A program made the position numbers and the translations under genes. Positions 1 to 5,624 of a stretch of 6,199 nt of DNA are shown here, piece by piece (position 1 is the first letter of the stretch; each line of letters opens with the position of its first letter). The notes under the pieces are model-generated. The model was not told the origin of the DNA. It saw only the letters and a program-made list of their open reading frames with translations, and did not search any database. This DNA comes from Bacillota bacterium (GTDB taxonomy: Bacteria > Bacillota > Clostridia > Oscillospirales > Oscillospiraceae), in the NCBI GenBank assembly GCA_009781925.1, contig WQUU01000096.1, positions 1 to 6,199 on the forward strand, in the 5' to 3' direction.

Positions 1-17
1 GAGAGTGGAATGAACTT

Positions 18-1148
18 ATGAAAGCTGTAAAATTCGGCATTATCGGCTGCGGGCTGATGGGCCGGGAATTCGCCAGCGCGGCGGCGCGGTGGTGCCATCT
101 GCTGGGGGACATCCCCCGCCCGGAGATCGTCGCTGTGTGTGATACGGCGCCACAAAACGCGCGATGGTTCGCCGAGAATGTTCCCACCGTACAGCATGTT
201 TTTACCGATTACCGTGAGCTGCTCGCGTTGCCGGAGGTCGAGGCGGTCTATTGCGCGGTGCCACATTTGCTGCACGAGGAGCTCTACTGCGCGATCATCC
301 GGGCAGGCAAGCATCTGATGGGGGAAAAACCCTTCGGGATCGACAAAGCCGCCAACGCCGCGATTTTACAAGCAATTTCTGAGTACCCCGGTGTCATCGC
401 CCGCTGCGCCAGCGAGTTCCCGTTTTTTCCCGCGATGCAGACGCTCATCGGCTGGATCCGGGAAGGGCGTATGGGCCGGATTCTCGAGATCCGTTGCGGC
501 TTCAATCATTCGAGCGACATGGATCCGCAAAAACCAATCAACTGGAAGCGGACGAACCGCATGAACGGCGTGTACGGCTGCATGGGGGATCTCGGCATCC
601 ATACGCAGCACGTGCCATTCCGGATGGGCTTTACACCGAGGAACGTCTACGCCCGTCTCGACAAATACATCACCGAGCGCCCGGACGGGCGCGGCGGCGT
701 GGTCGTCTGCGACACCTGGGACAACGCGACACTCGTGTGCGAGGCAGTAGACGCGGCGGGTAACGTGTTTCCGATGTTTATGCAGACCAAGCGCATGGCT
801 CCCGGCTGCACCGACAACTGGTACTTTGAGATCGACGGCATGGACTGTTCTGCGAAATTCAGCAGCGCGAACCCAAACGTGCTGTCGTACACGGTATCCT
901 GGGGCAAGGAACAGGCGTGGGCGGATGTGAATATCGGCTACAAGCCGCTGTTTCCTACGATCACCGGTCCCATCTTTGAGTTTGGATTCACCGATGCCAT
1001 TTTGCAGATGTGGGCGGCGTTTATGAGTGAGCTGGATGAGCGGGAAGTGGCGTTCGGCTGCTTTACGCCGGAGGAAACCGCTCTGTCGCACCGGTTGTCC
1101 ACCGCCGCGCTGCGCTCACAGGAGATGGGTCGAGCAGAAGCAGTATAA
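18..1148 (+). CDS. Gfo/Idh/MocA-family NAD(P)-dependent sugar oxidoreductase
   Basis: A 376-residue cytosolic oxidoreductase. The N-terminal Rossmann fold shows GxGxxG as G10-C-G12-L-M-G15. The family's EKP motif is E103-K104-P105, where the lysine normally contacts cofactor and substrate. The C-terminal alpha/beta domain has D191-xxx-H195, matching the D-x3-H catalytic pair known from inositol dehydrogenase-like members. Length is normal for the family. Members oxidise or reduce a hydroxyl of a sugar, inositol or amino-sugar; the substrate cannot be read from sequence. The start at 18 keeps the Rossmann fold intact (MKAVKFGIIG), with a purine-rich GAGAGTGGAA at 1-10 as a modest ribosome binding site, so an upstream operon partner outside the window is possible. 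It lies 65 bp before a mannitol-1-phosphate dehydrogenase-like gene on the same strand, which suggests a shared sugar/polyol operon. Oddity: the same frame stays open for 27 codons after the TAA and ends in a TGA overlapping a GTG of the next gene (see findings). Family call is secure, substrate unknown. Confidence 0.93.
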   Translation: MKAVKFGIIGCGLMGREFASAAARWCHLLGDIPRPEIVAVCDTAPQNARWFAENVPTVQHVFTDYRELLALPEVEAVYCAVPHLLHEELYCAIIRAGKHLMGEKPFGIDKAANAAILQAISEYPGVIARCASEFPFFPAMQTLIGWIREGRMGRILEIRCGFNHSSDMDPQKPINWKRTNRMNGVYGCMGDLGIHTQHVPFRMGFTPRNVYARLDKYITERPDGRGGVVVCDTWDNATLVCEAVDAAGNVFPMFMQTKRMAPGCTDNWYFEIDGMDCSAKFSSANPNVLSYTVSWGKEQAWADVNIGYKPLFPTITGPIFEFGFTDAILQMWAAFMSELDEREVAFGCFTPEETALSHRLSTAALRSQEMGRAEAV

Positions 1149-1213
1149 AGCAGAGAGGCAAACTCAACCGACGATCTGCGCGATTACGCAGGTGTTTTGG
1201 AGATGATCGGGCA
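1149..1213 (+). other. Short intergenic spacer with weak stem and open reading continuation
   Basis: The spacer between the two dehydrogenase genes holds a 5-bp inverted repeat, CTGCG at 1176-1180 with CGCAG at 1187-1191, followed by GTGTTTT. This is too short and weak to call a terminator, so read-through into the next gene is likely. The frame of the upstream gene stays open across the whole spacer. Confidence 0.4.
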
Positions 1214-2365
1214 ATGGGGATTTCAGGCGTGAGCAACGATAAAAAAACCGCTGTCATGTACGGCGCGGGGAACATCGGACGGGGCTTTATCGGGCAATTG
1301 TTTCACGATTCCGGGTACGAGGCCGTTTTTATCGACGTTAATCTGGAGGTGGTGGGCACACTCAACGAGTGGCACGGCTACACCCAGCTCCTCATTGACG
1401 AAGATGCCGTCGAGCAGCGGGAGATCACGGATGTCCGTGCGGTGGACGGGCGCGACGTTGAGGCCGTGGCGCGGGAGATCGCCGCCTGTGCGGTCATGGC
1501 CGTCTCCGTGGGTGCGGCTATATTGCCGCGCATCGCCCCACTTCTGGCTGCGGGACTGACACTCCGGGAAGCGCCCCTCAACATTCTGGTGTGCGAAAAC
1601 CTGGCCCACGGGCCCTTGATTTTGCGCGGCTATGTGGCCGAACATCTGTCTGACGCTTCCATATTAAATCGTGTCGGCTTTGTGGGCGCGACCATCGGGC
1701 GCATGGTGCCGGTCATGCCGACGGAACAGCGGGCGGCGGATCCCACCTGTATCGCTGTGGAACGGTTCTGTACCCTGCCGCTTGACGCAGACGCTGTGGT
1801 GCAGCCCTTTCCCGAGCTGAAAAATGCCATCCTCTGCAGCCCCTTCGCCTTCCAGGAGGGTAAAAAACTCTACATCCACAACATGGGCCACGCGCTGTGC
1901 GCCTATTTCGGTTTCCTGCGCGGGTATACCTACATCTGGCAGGCGGTGGGCGACCCAGAAATCTACGGGCAAGCCCGCACCGCCATGCTGGCCTGTGCCG
2001 AGGCTCTGGCCCGGAAGTACGGCGAGGACAGAGCCGCATTGACCTCCTATGTGGACGACCTGCTGGCCCGTTTCGGCAACAAGGGATTGGGGGACACTGT
2101 CGCCCGTGTGGGTGGCGATCCCCTGCGCAAGCTGGCCCCCGGCGACCGGCTCATGGGCGCGGTGGATTTGTGCCGGGAGCAGGGCACTAACTACAGCCCC
2201 ATCTTGGCCGGAATTGCCGCCGCGTTACGCTTTGACGCACCCGGCGACCCGTCGGCGGAGACAATGCGGGAGCGGTTGGAGGAGCAAGGAACTTACGGCT
2301 TTTTAGAGGTAGTCTGCGGCATGGGCGAAACGGACGCAGCAAGATTTGAAGGGATCGCGTTTTGA
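1214..2365 (+). CDS. mtlD: Mannitol-1-phosphate 5-dehydrogenase-like (polyol long-chain dehydrogenase)
   Basis: A 383-residue protein of the polyol-specific long-chain dehydrogenase family, close to the usual MtlD length of about 380. GAGNIGRGF at residues 17-25 is the MtlD NAD-binding signature, and D41 ends the second beta strand as expected for NAD preference. The catalytic pattern K-x4-N-x2-H is seen at K218, N223 and H226. MtlD interconverts mannitol-1-phosphate and fructose-6-phosphate in the cytosol. No mannitol PTS gene is visible here, and the neighbour is a Gfo/Idh/MocA enzyme, so a related phosphorylated or free polyol substrate is possible. Start choice is uncertain: ATG at 1214 has GGAG at 1199-1202 but at a long spacing of 11 nt; GTG at 1229 has GGGGA at 1216-1220 spaced 8 nt, and its product would begin nearer the Rossmann strand, as MtlD proteins usually do. 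Family call is strong, exact substrate moderate. Confidence 0.88.
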   Translation: MGISGVSNDKKTAVMYGAGNIGRGFIGQLFHDSGYEAVFIDVNLEVVGTLNEWHGYTQLLIDEDAVEQREITDVRAVDGRDVEAVAREIAACAVMAVSVGAAILPRIAPLLAAGLTLREAPLNILVCENLAHGPLILRGYVAEHLSDASILNRVGFVGATIGRMVPVMPTEQRAADPTCIAVERFCTLPLDADAVVQPFPELKNAILCSPFAFQEGKKLYIHNMGHALCAYFGFLRGYTYIWQAVGDPEIYGQARTAMLACAEALARKYGEDRAALTSYVDDLLARFGNKGLGDTVARVGGDPLRKLAPGDRLMGAVDLCREQGTNYSPILAGIAAALRFDAPGDPSAETMRERLEEQGTYGFLEVVCGMGETDAARFEGIAF

Positions 2366-2475
2366 ATGCGGCGCGGTGAAAATACGACCAGAAAACTATT
2401 GAACCGCGACAGGCGCTGGAGACGGCTATTTGTCCCGTTTTTTGAAGCGGATAAAAAATTTTGGGGGAATAGGCT
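2366..2475. other. Spacer before the WYL regulator gene
   Basis: A 110-base gap holding the GGGGGA ribosome binding site of the WYL gene at 2463-2468 and an A/T-rich patch at about 2451-2462. TTGAAC at 2399-2404 resembles a -35 box, but no -10 lies at a workable distance. I see no stable hairpin followed by a T-run. Confidence 0.35.
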
Positions 2476-3483
2476 ATGCCCGCTTCTCAAAACCAACACG
2501 CGAAGCCCCTATATCTCATGCGAATCCTGCTTGAGAAGACCGATGCCAAAAATCCCATGACGGTCAATGAGATCATCGCCGAGCTTGCCGCCTACAATAT
2601 CAAGGCCGAGCGCAAATCAATCTATTCCGATCTGGAGCTTTTGACGCAATTTGGTTTGGATATAGAAACTCAGCGGGACAAGACCACGCGATACTATATT
2701 GCCACCAGGCAGTTTGAGCTGCCTGAACTGAAATTTCTGGTGGATGCCGTGCAGTCCTCCCGCTTTATCAGCGAAAAAAAGAGCGAAGAGCTTATTGCCA
2801 AGCTGTCCTCTCTGACCAGCACGGCACAGGCAAAGCAGCTCCAGCGCCAGGTCTATGTCGCTGGGCGGGCCAAGTCTTTAAATGAGTCCGCGTATTACAG
2901 CATCGATCAAATCTATGACGCGATCAGTGAGGGCAAGCAAATCTCGTTCAAGTATTTTGATTATGCCGTGAACAAGGCGCGCGTCTATCGTAAAGATGGA
3001 GAGGTCTATCAGGCCACTCCGGTTACGCTGTGCTGGAGCGACGACAGCTACTATCTGATCGCGTTCAGCCTGAAATACGACGGGTTTACCCATTACCGGG
3101 TGGATCGCATGACCGAGGTATCAATTTTGGTGGATGCCGCCGACGGCTACAGTCACAAAAAATTCAACGTCTCGGATCATATTAAGCGCGTATTCGGTAT
3201 GTACAGCGGCGAACCTGTCCAAGCAACGCTCGCTTTTGAGAACAGCCTTGTAAATGTTGTGCTGGATCACTTTGGAAATGAGGTCATGCTTACACCGGGA
3301 ACAGAGGACTGGTTCGAGGTCAACGTCGAAGTCTCGGCAAGCCCTGTGTTCTTGGCGTGGATGTTCCAGTTTGGGGATCGGGCGGAAATCAAGGCCCCGG
3401 ATAGTCTGACCGAAGCGATGTGGGACTTAATTCAAGCGGCTGCCCGAAAGAGCATATCAGTGTCCCATCAATCGTACACTTAA
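2476..3483 (+). CDS. WYL-domain transcriptional regulator
   Basis: A 335-residue DNA-binding regulator. An N-terminal winged helix-turn-helix (about residues 12-60, with the YLMRILLE and ERKSIYSDLELL helices) is followed by a helical linker. A WYL domain follows at about 140-220: Y192-Y193-L194 corresponds to the W-Y-L signature, and R208-V-D-R211 to the conserved arginine-containing stretch. The C-terminal part (about 225-325) fits a WCX extension. Family members such as PafBC, BrxR and CapW sense nucleic acid or other ligands and control DNA-damage or defence genes; which ligand applies here is unknown. The start at 2476 has GGGGGA at 2463-2468, spaced 7 nt. It is 110 bp downstream of the dehydrogenase pair, where I see no convincing promoter or terminator, and 146 bp upstream of the XRE gene on the same strand. 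It could be the last chromosomal gene or the first gene of the mobile-element control region. Helix-turn-helix plus WYL call is firm. Confidence 0.92.
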   Translation: MPASQNQHAKPLYLMRILLEKTDAKNPMTVNEIIAELAAYNIKAERKSIYSDLELLTQFGLDIETQRDKTTRYYIATRQFELPELKFLVDAVQSSRFISEKKSEELIAKLSSLTSTAQAKQLQRQVYVAGRAKSLNESAYYSIDQIYDAISEGKQISFKYFDYAVNKARVYRKDGEVYQATPVTLCWSDDSYYLIAFSLKYDGFTHYRVDRMTEVSILVDAADGYSHKKFNVSDHIKRVFGMYSGEPVQATLAFENSLVNVVLDHFGNEVMLTPGTEDWFEVNVEVSASPVFLAWMFQFGDRAEIKAPDSLTEAMWDLIQAAARKSISVSHQSYT

Positions 3484-3524
3484 AAAATTGTCGTTTTGAC
3501 GAAGGGCTTCACGGAGCAAAATCC

Positions 3525-3553
3525 GTACAATGGGACACCTCTTGTGCTATAAT
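3525..3553 (+). promoter_or_regulatory. Promoter of the XRE-ImmA operon (extended -10)
   Basis: A perfect TATAAT at 3548-3553 preceded by TGC makes an extended -10 (TGnTATAAT). The -35 region at a 17-bp spacer, GTACAA at 3525-3530, is poor, which is common with extended -10 promoters or where an activator is needed. The predicted start of transcription is near 3560, giving a leader of about 70 nt before the XRE gene. AATGGGAC at 3529-3536 covers the -35/spacer junction and is also found before the later zinc-ribbon gene. Confidence 0.7.
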
Positions 3554-3562
3554 ACGTTTATA

Positions 3563-3576
3563 GGTAAGATGTTACC
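3563..3576. promoter_or_regulatory. Inverted repeat at the expected transcription start
   Basis: GGTAA at 3563-3567 and TTACC at 3572-3576 form a perfect 5-bp inverted repeat around GATG. It begins about 10 bp after the TATAAT box, where a repressor would block initiation. It is short, so a chance occurrence cannot be excluded. Confidence 0.35.
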
Positions 3577-3584
3577 AAGCGGGT

Positions 3585-3600
3585 TATGCAAATTTGCATA
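3585..3600. promoter_or_regulatory. 16-bp perfect palindrome, candidate XRE operator (copy 1)
   Basis: TATGCAAATTTGCATA is a perfect 16-bp palindrome, 29 bp before the XRE start codon and about 25 bp after the predicted transcription start. Including two bases on the left (GT), 18 nt are identical to copy 2 at 4799-4816. A perfect palindrome repeated near both ends of a repressor-like operon is what an autoregulatory operator looks like. That the XRE protein binds it is inference. Confidence 0.72.
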
Positions 3601-3629
3601 GCAAATGTATTTGATTCGAGAGGCTAATT

Positions 3630-4001
3630 ATGGGGGAGACGGAGTTCAGCAGATTATTAAGGGCCCGGCGAAAGCAGCAGTATCTGACGCAAAGCGTTGT
3701 TGCGGAGAAGTCAGGCATATCCCTCCCCTATTATAACGATTTTGAATTTGGTAGGCGTCCCCCGCCAGACAGAGAGCGTCTTGACAAAATACTCGACGCG
3801 CTCCTTGTGCCGGAAACGGAACGAGCGATCTTCTATGATTTAGCCGGGAAGGTGCGCTCAGAAGCCCCGCTGGATTTACCGGAGTATATTAACGAATATG
3901 AGCAGGTTCGTCTCGCGCTCCGGCTGGCAAAAGACGGCGGTAATCCGCAGGTCTGGGGCAAGGTCATTGATTTATTAGAAAGAGAGGCACAGGAAAAGTG
4001 A
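3630..4001 (+). CDS. XRE-family helix-turn-helix repressor-like protein
   Basis: A 123-residue DNA-binding protein. The XRE/Cro-CI helix-turn-helix occupies about residues 5-60: RARRKQQYLTQ leads into the helix pair VVAEKSGIS and YYNDFEFGRR (about residues 20-43). The rest, about 65-120, is helical and acidic/basic mixed; it probably serves dimerisation or contact with a partner. The start at 3630 has GAGAGG at 3618-3623, spaced 6 nt. Its stop overlaps the GTG of the peptidase gene by four bases (GTGA at 3998-4001), so the two are translationally coupled. Known pairs of this kind, such as ImmR-ImmA of ICEBs1, keep a mobile element quiet until the peptidase destroys the repressor. A palindrome lies upstream in its leader and another after the operon, both good operator candidates. 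Target sites and inducing signal are inferred, the fold is seen. Confidence 0.92.
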   Translation: MGETEFSRLLRARRKQQYLTQSVVAEKSGISLPYYNDFEFGRRPPPDRERLDKILDALLVPETERAIFYDLAGKVRSEAPLDLPEYINEYEQVRLALRLAKDGGNPQVWGKVIDLLEREAQEK

Positions 4002-4777
4002 TTGAGCTGAAAACTAGTTATTCGCTCTCCGGGATACCGTACATCACCTATGATGCGCTGGATGAATATGCCGAAACGGTTGTCGCCGACTTCGCGCCCG
4101 AACTCCTGCGAACTCCAGGCATCCTCAACGTGGAGAAATTTTTGGAGTATTACCTTGGCCTGTCAATCAGATACTGCCAAATCAACTATGACCGCAAAAT
4201 TCTCGGCATGACCGCGTTCAATGACGGCCTGGTACAAGTGATAAACGAGGAAACCGGCTTACCGGAATCGATCTATGTCACGAAGGGCACTGTGATCTTT
4301 GACACATCACTGGCGTTGAAACGGAGCAAACCGCGTTTGAGCTTTACAGGGATGCACGAGGGTACGCATTGGATGATCCATCCTAGGGCGTTTGCGGAGG
4401 ACAACCCCTTCGGGCTCGTCGGAGCTCACGAGCATCGATACCTCGCCGCAAAAGAGGGAAATGCTGACTACAGCCGTTCTATGCAGGAGCGGACGGACAT
4501 CGAGCTGATGGAACGCCAGGCGGACTTTCTCTCGTCCGCTATGCTCATACCTCGTTCCACGCTTCGGATTGTCTGTCTTGAGTATTTTCGATTCTATGGC
4601 GAGAAGCCGCACAGGATCGTCAAGGGCGCCGGAAATCCGATGGACGATTGTTTCGCTGCCCAACTGCCGGAATATGTCGCGGGGATATTCGGCGTCTCCA
4701 AAGGCGCGGCACAAATCCGGCTGGAGAAATTGGGCGAGATCGTAGACAAAACAAGGTGGAGGCGCGCGCGGCTCTAA
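3998..4777 (+). CDS. ImmA/IrrE-family zinc metallopeptidase
   Basis: A 259-residue protein beginning with GTG in a GTGA overlap with the XRE gene. The zinc motif HExxH is H120-E121-G-T-H124, and a third-ligand glutamate is seen at E172 in the helix ERQADFLSSAMLIP, which matches the family's E-xx-A-N/D pattern. The C-terminal part (EYVAGIFGVSKGAAQIRLEKLG) resembles the helical end found in IrrE-like proteins. It is longer than ICEBs1 ImmA (about 169 residues) because of a longer N-terminal part and about 45 residues between HExxH and the glutamate. Known members cleave a partner XRE repressor after DNA damage or a cell-signalling cue; IrrE/PprI does so in the DNA-damage response of Deinococcus. 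By position its substrate is the XRE protein before it. Cytosolic, no signal peptide or membrane segment seen. Family call is firm, substrate inferred. Confidence 0.93.
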   Translation: MIELKTSYSLSGIPYITYDALDEYAETVVADFAPELLRTPGILNVEKFLEYYLGLSIRYCQINYDRKILGMTAFNDGLVQVINEETGLPESIYVTKGTVIFDTSLALKRSKPRLSFTGMHEGTHWMIHPRAFAEDNPFGLVGAHEHRYLAAKEGNADYSRSMQERTDIELMERQADFLSSAMLIPRSTLRIVCLEYFRFYGEKPHRIVKGAGNPMDDCFAAQLPEYVAGIFGVSKGAAQIRLEKLGEIVDKTRWRRARL

Positions 4778-4800
4778 ATGGGACTTCTTTTATGTACAGT
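4777..4800 (+). promoter_or_regulatory. Weak promoter candidate of the zinc-ribbon gene
   Basis: AATGGGAC at 4777-4784 is followed 10 bp later by TACAGT at 4795-4800, directly preceded by TG. The arrangement parallels the XRE promoter, where AATGGGAC is followed by TATAAT at nearly the same distance (18 versus 19 bp between starts of the two elements). No good -35 box is seen. An alternative -10 is TATATT at 4828-4833, but its start of transcription would fall inside the ribosome binding site. Confidence 0.35.
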
Positions 4801-4819
4801 TATGCAAATTTGCATAACT
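4798..4819. promoter_or_regulatory. 22-bp perfect palindrome, candidate XRE operator (copy 2)
   Basis: The left arm AGTTATGCAAA at 4798-4808 is followed directly by its exact reverse complement at 4809-4819. The core TATGCAAATTTGCATA is identical to copy 1. It lies 20 bp after the peptidase stop and 35 bp before the zinc-ribbon gene, overlapping a weak -10-like TACAGT (4795-4800) and its expected start of transcription. Binding here would block the next gene. A perfect palindrome could also form a cruciform or a hairpin in RNA, but it lacks a loop and a T-run, so it is not a terminator. Confidence 0.75.
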
Positions 4820-4854
4820 CAACTATTTATATTATGACAGGAGGATATGTCAAA

Positions 4855-5139
4855 ATGAACCTGACAGAATCGACAGATCAAGAGTACCTTTACATCATCC
4901 ATGGTGTCATTCCCGAGGTGATGCCCCCGGTGGCCTACCGCTGTGCGGGGCGCACAGAGCTTGCCGGGAGGAAGGTCATCAAATGCCCGTACTGTCCAGG
5001 GGTGCTGACCGATGTAGACAGAGACACATTGGTTCAGTTATTCCGAAAACCAAGGAGCAAGCCCATGAAACGGATTCCGGGGCTGAAATTCCTTATCTGC
5101 GAACAATGTAAAGGTGAGGTTGGCTTCATCATGAAGTAG
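4855..5139 (+). CDS. Small zinc-ribbon-like protein with two CxxC motifs
   Basis: A 94-residue protein. Two CxxC pairs, C44-P-Y-C47 and C82-E-Q-C85, are 34 residues apart and could bind one zinc in a ribbon; another cysteine is C30. The segment between them is basic (about residues 64-78, RKPRSKPMKR), suggesting nucleic-acid contact. I chose ATG 4855 because AGGAGG at 4839-4844 is spaced 10 nt; the longer frame to 4648 runs into the peptidase gene, and ATG 4834 would have its own codons inside the ribosome binding site. Exact family not recognised; in general form it resembles the small Cys-rich proteins (KTR type) of Tn916-like elements, though I cannot confirm homology. Probably a DNA-binding accessory of the element, preceded by the 22-bp palindrome and likely controlled by it. 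Confidence 0.82.
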   Translation: MNLTESTDQEYLYIIHGVIPEVMPPVAYRCAGRTELAGRKVIKCPYCPGVLTDVDRDTLVQLFRKPRSKPMKRIPGLKFLICEQCKGEVGFIMK

Positions 5140-5428
5140 TTATTTTTGGCCTTCCCGCAAAACCGAATATTGTGATGCGCTGCTTTTCGTCTATCAAACC
5201 GATCAGCAGCGAACAGCCTATCGTCCTTCGGGACGGTTAAATCGCGTCTCACGGCATCTGAAATCCTCGCCTGGAATGTGGGCGACATGACAACGACTGC
5301 GCGCGGTGGATAAGGGCTTAACCGTTCTGTGCGCATACTCGGTGCAGGCGGGCAGGTATTATTCAAATGTTCGTGAAAGCGGACCGTACCGAGCCCGTAT
5401 AACCCTTAAAGGTTACAATGCCCGCGAG
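5140..5428. other. Gene-poor stretch between zinc-ribbon gene and the structured leader
   Basis: About 290 bases without a gene I can support. Small frames are open in several phases on both strands, none with a ribosome binding site. A short inverted repeat, TAACC at 5400-5404 with GGTTA at 5411-5415, lies near the right edge. The stretch probably holds the promoter for the leader RNA that follows, but no good -10/-35 pair stands out. It could also be remains of a decayed gene. Confidence 0.4.
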
Positions 5429-5475
5429 GTCCGGCAAACGGCAACTTTGTGTTGCCCGTTTGTCGGACTTTTTCT
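5429..5475 (+). terminator. Hairpin 1: intrinsic terminator-like structure
   Basis: GTCCGGCAAACGGCAAC at 5429-5445 pairs with 5451-5468 across the loop TTTGT, with one G-T wobble and one bulged C. The stem is followed by TTTTTCT at 5469-5475. A long GC-rich stem with a T-run directly after it is a textbook intrinsic terminator. No complete gene ends close upstream, so it reads better as an attenuator in a leader than as the end of the zinc-ribbon gene, which stops 290 bases before. Confidence 0.8.
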
Positions 5476-5488
5476 ATTGCAGCCAAGT

Positions 5489-5540
5489 TGCCGTTTGTAT
5501 CGGACTCCTGAAAGGAGTTCCTATGCAAACGGTACTTTTA
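5489..5540 (+). terminator. Hairpin 2: second terminator-like structure with shared arm
   Basis: The left arm 5489-5508 pairs with 5514-5534 across the loop TGAAA. The stem is CCGTTTG with CAAACGG, a short weak middle, and GGACTCC with GGAGTTCC (one bulge), followed by CTTTTATATA. The T-run is short, so termination may be partial. Its left part, GTTGCCGTTTG at 5487-5497, is the exact reverse complement of CAAACGGCAAC at 5435-5445 in hairpin 1, so the two structures can exchange arms. Confidence 0.65.
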
Positions 5541-5576
5541 TATAGTCGTCGGCCCCGCTGCCGCTCCCCGCCGTCA

Positions 5577-5616
5577 CCAACCGATTTTTGACCAACTCAA
5601 AAAAATCGATTGGAGG
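5577..5616 (+). promoter_or_regulatory. Hairpin covering the ribosome binding site of the sigma-like gene
   Basis: CCAACCGATTTTT at 5577-5589 pairs with AAAAATCGATTGG at 5601-5613 with 12 of 13 positions matched and an 11-nt loop. The right arm contains the first two bases (5612-5613) of the GGAGG ribosome binding site at 5612-5616. When folded, the structure should hinder ribosome access to the ATG at 5625. No T-run follows, so translation rather than transcription is the likely target. Confidence 0.6.
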
Positions 5617-5624
5617 AACGGCAA

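Noticed and set aside
366..1091. Long minus-strand frame opposite the first dehydrogenase
   Set aside because: Antisense shadow of a gene with clear catalytic motifs; His/Arg-rich composition typical of such shadows.
2366..2560. 64-codon frame directly after mtlD
   Set aside because: Arg-rich, overlaps the start of the well-supported WYL gene and has no domain.
3511..3526. ACGGA-TCCGT inverted repeat as terminator of the WYL gene
   Set aside because: Only 5 bp of stem and no T-run; lies in the promoter region of the XRE operon instead.
5175..5240. 21-codon frame MRCFSSIKPISSEQP... as a leader peptide
   Set aside because: No ribosome binding site before the ATG and nearly 190 bases from the first hairpin, too far for classic attenuation.
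5034..5366. 110-codon minus-strand frame across the gap after the zinc-ribbon gene
   Set aside because: Overlaps the end of the zinc-ribbon gene antisense and no ribosome binding site or recognisable domain is seen; a gene cannot be fully excluded for its middle part.
5306..5545. 79-codon plus-strand frame starting with GTG
   Set aside because: No ribosome binding site, and its second half is only the translation of the two leader hairpins; cysteine/arginine-rich, unnatural composition.
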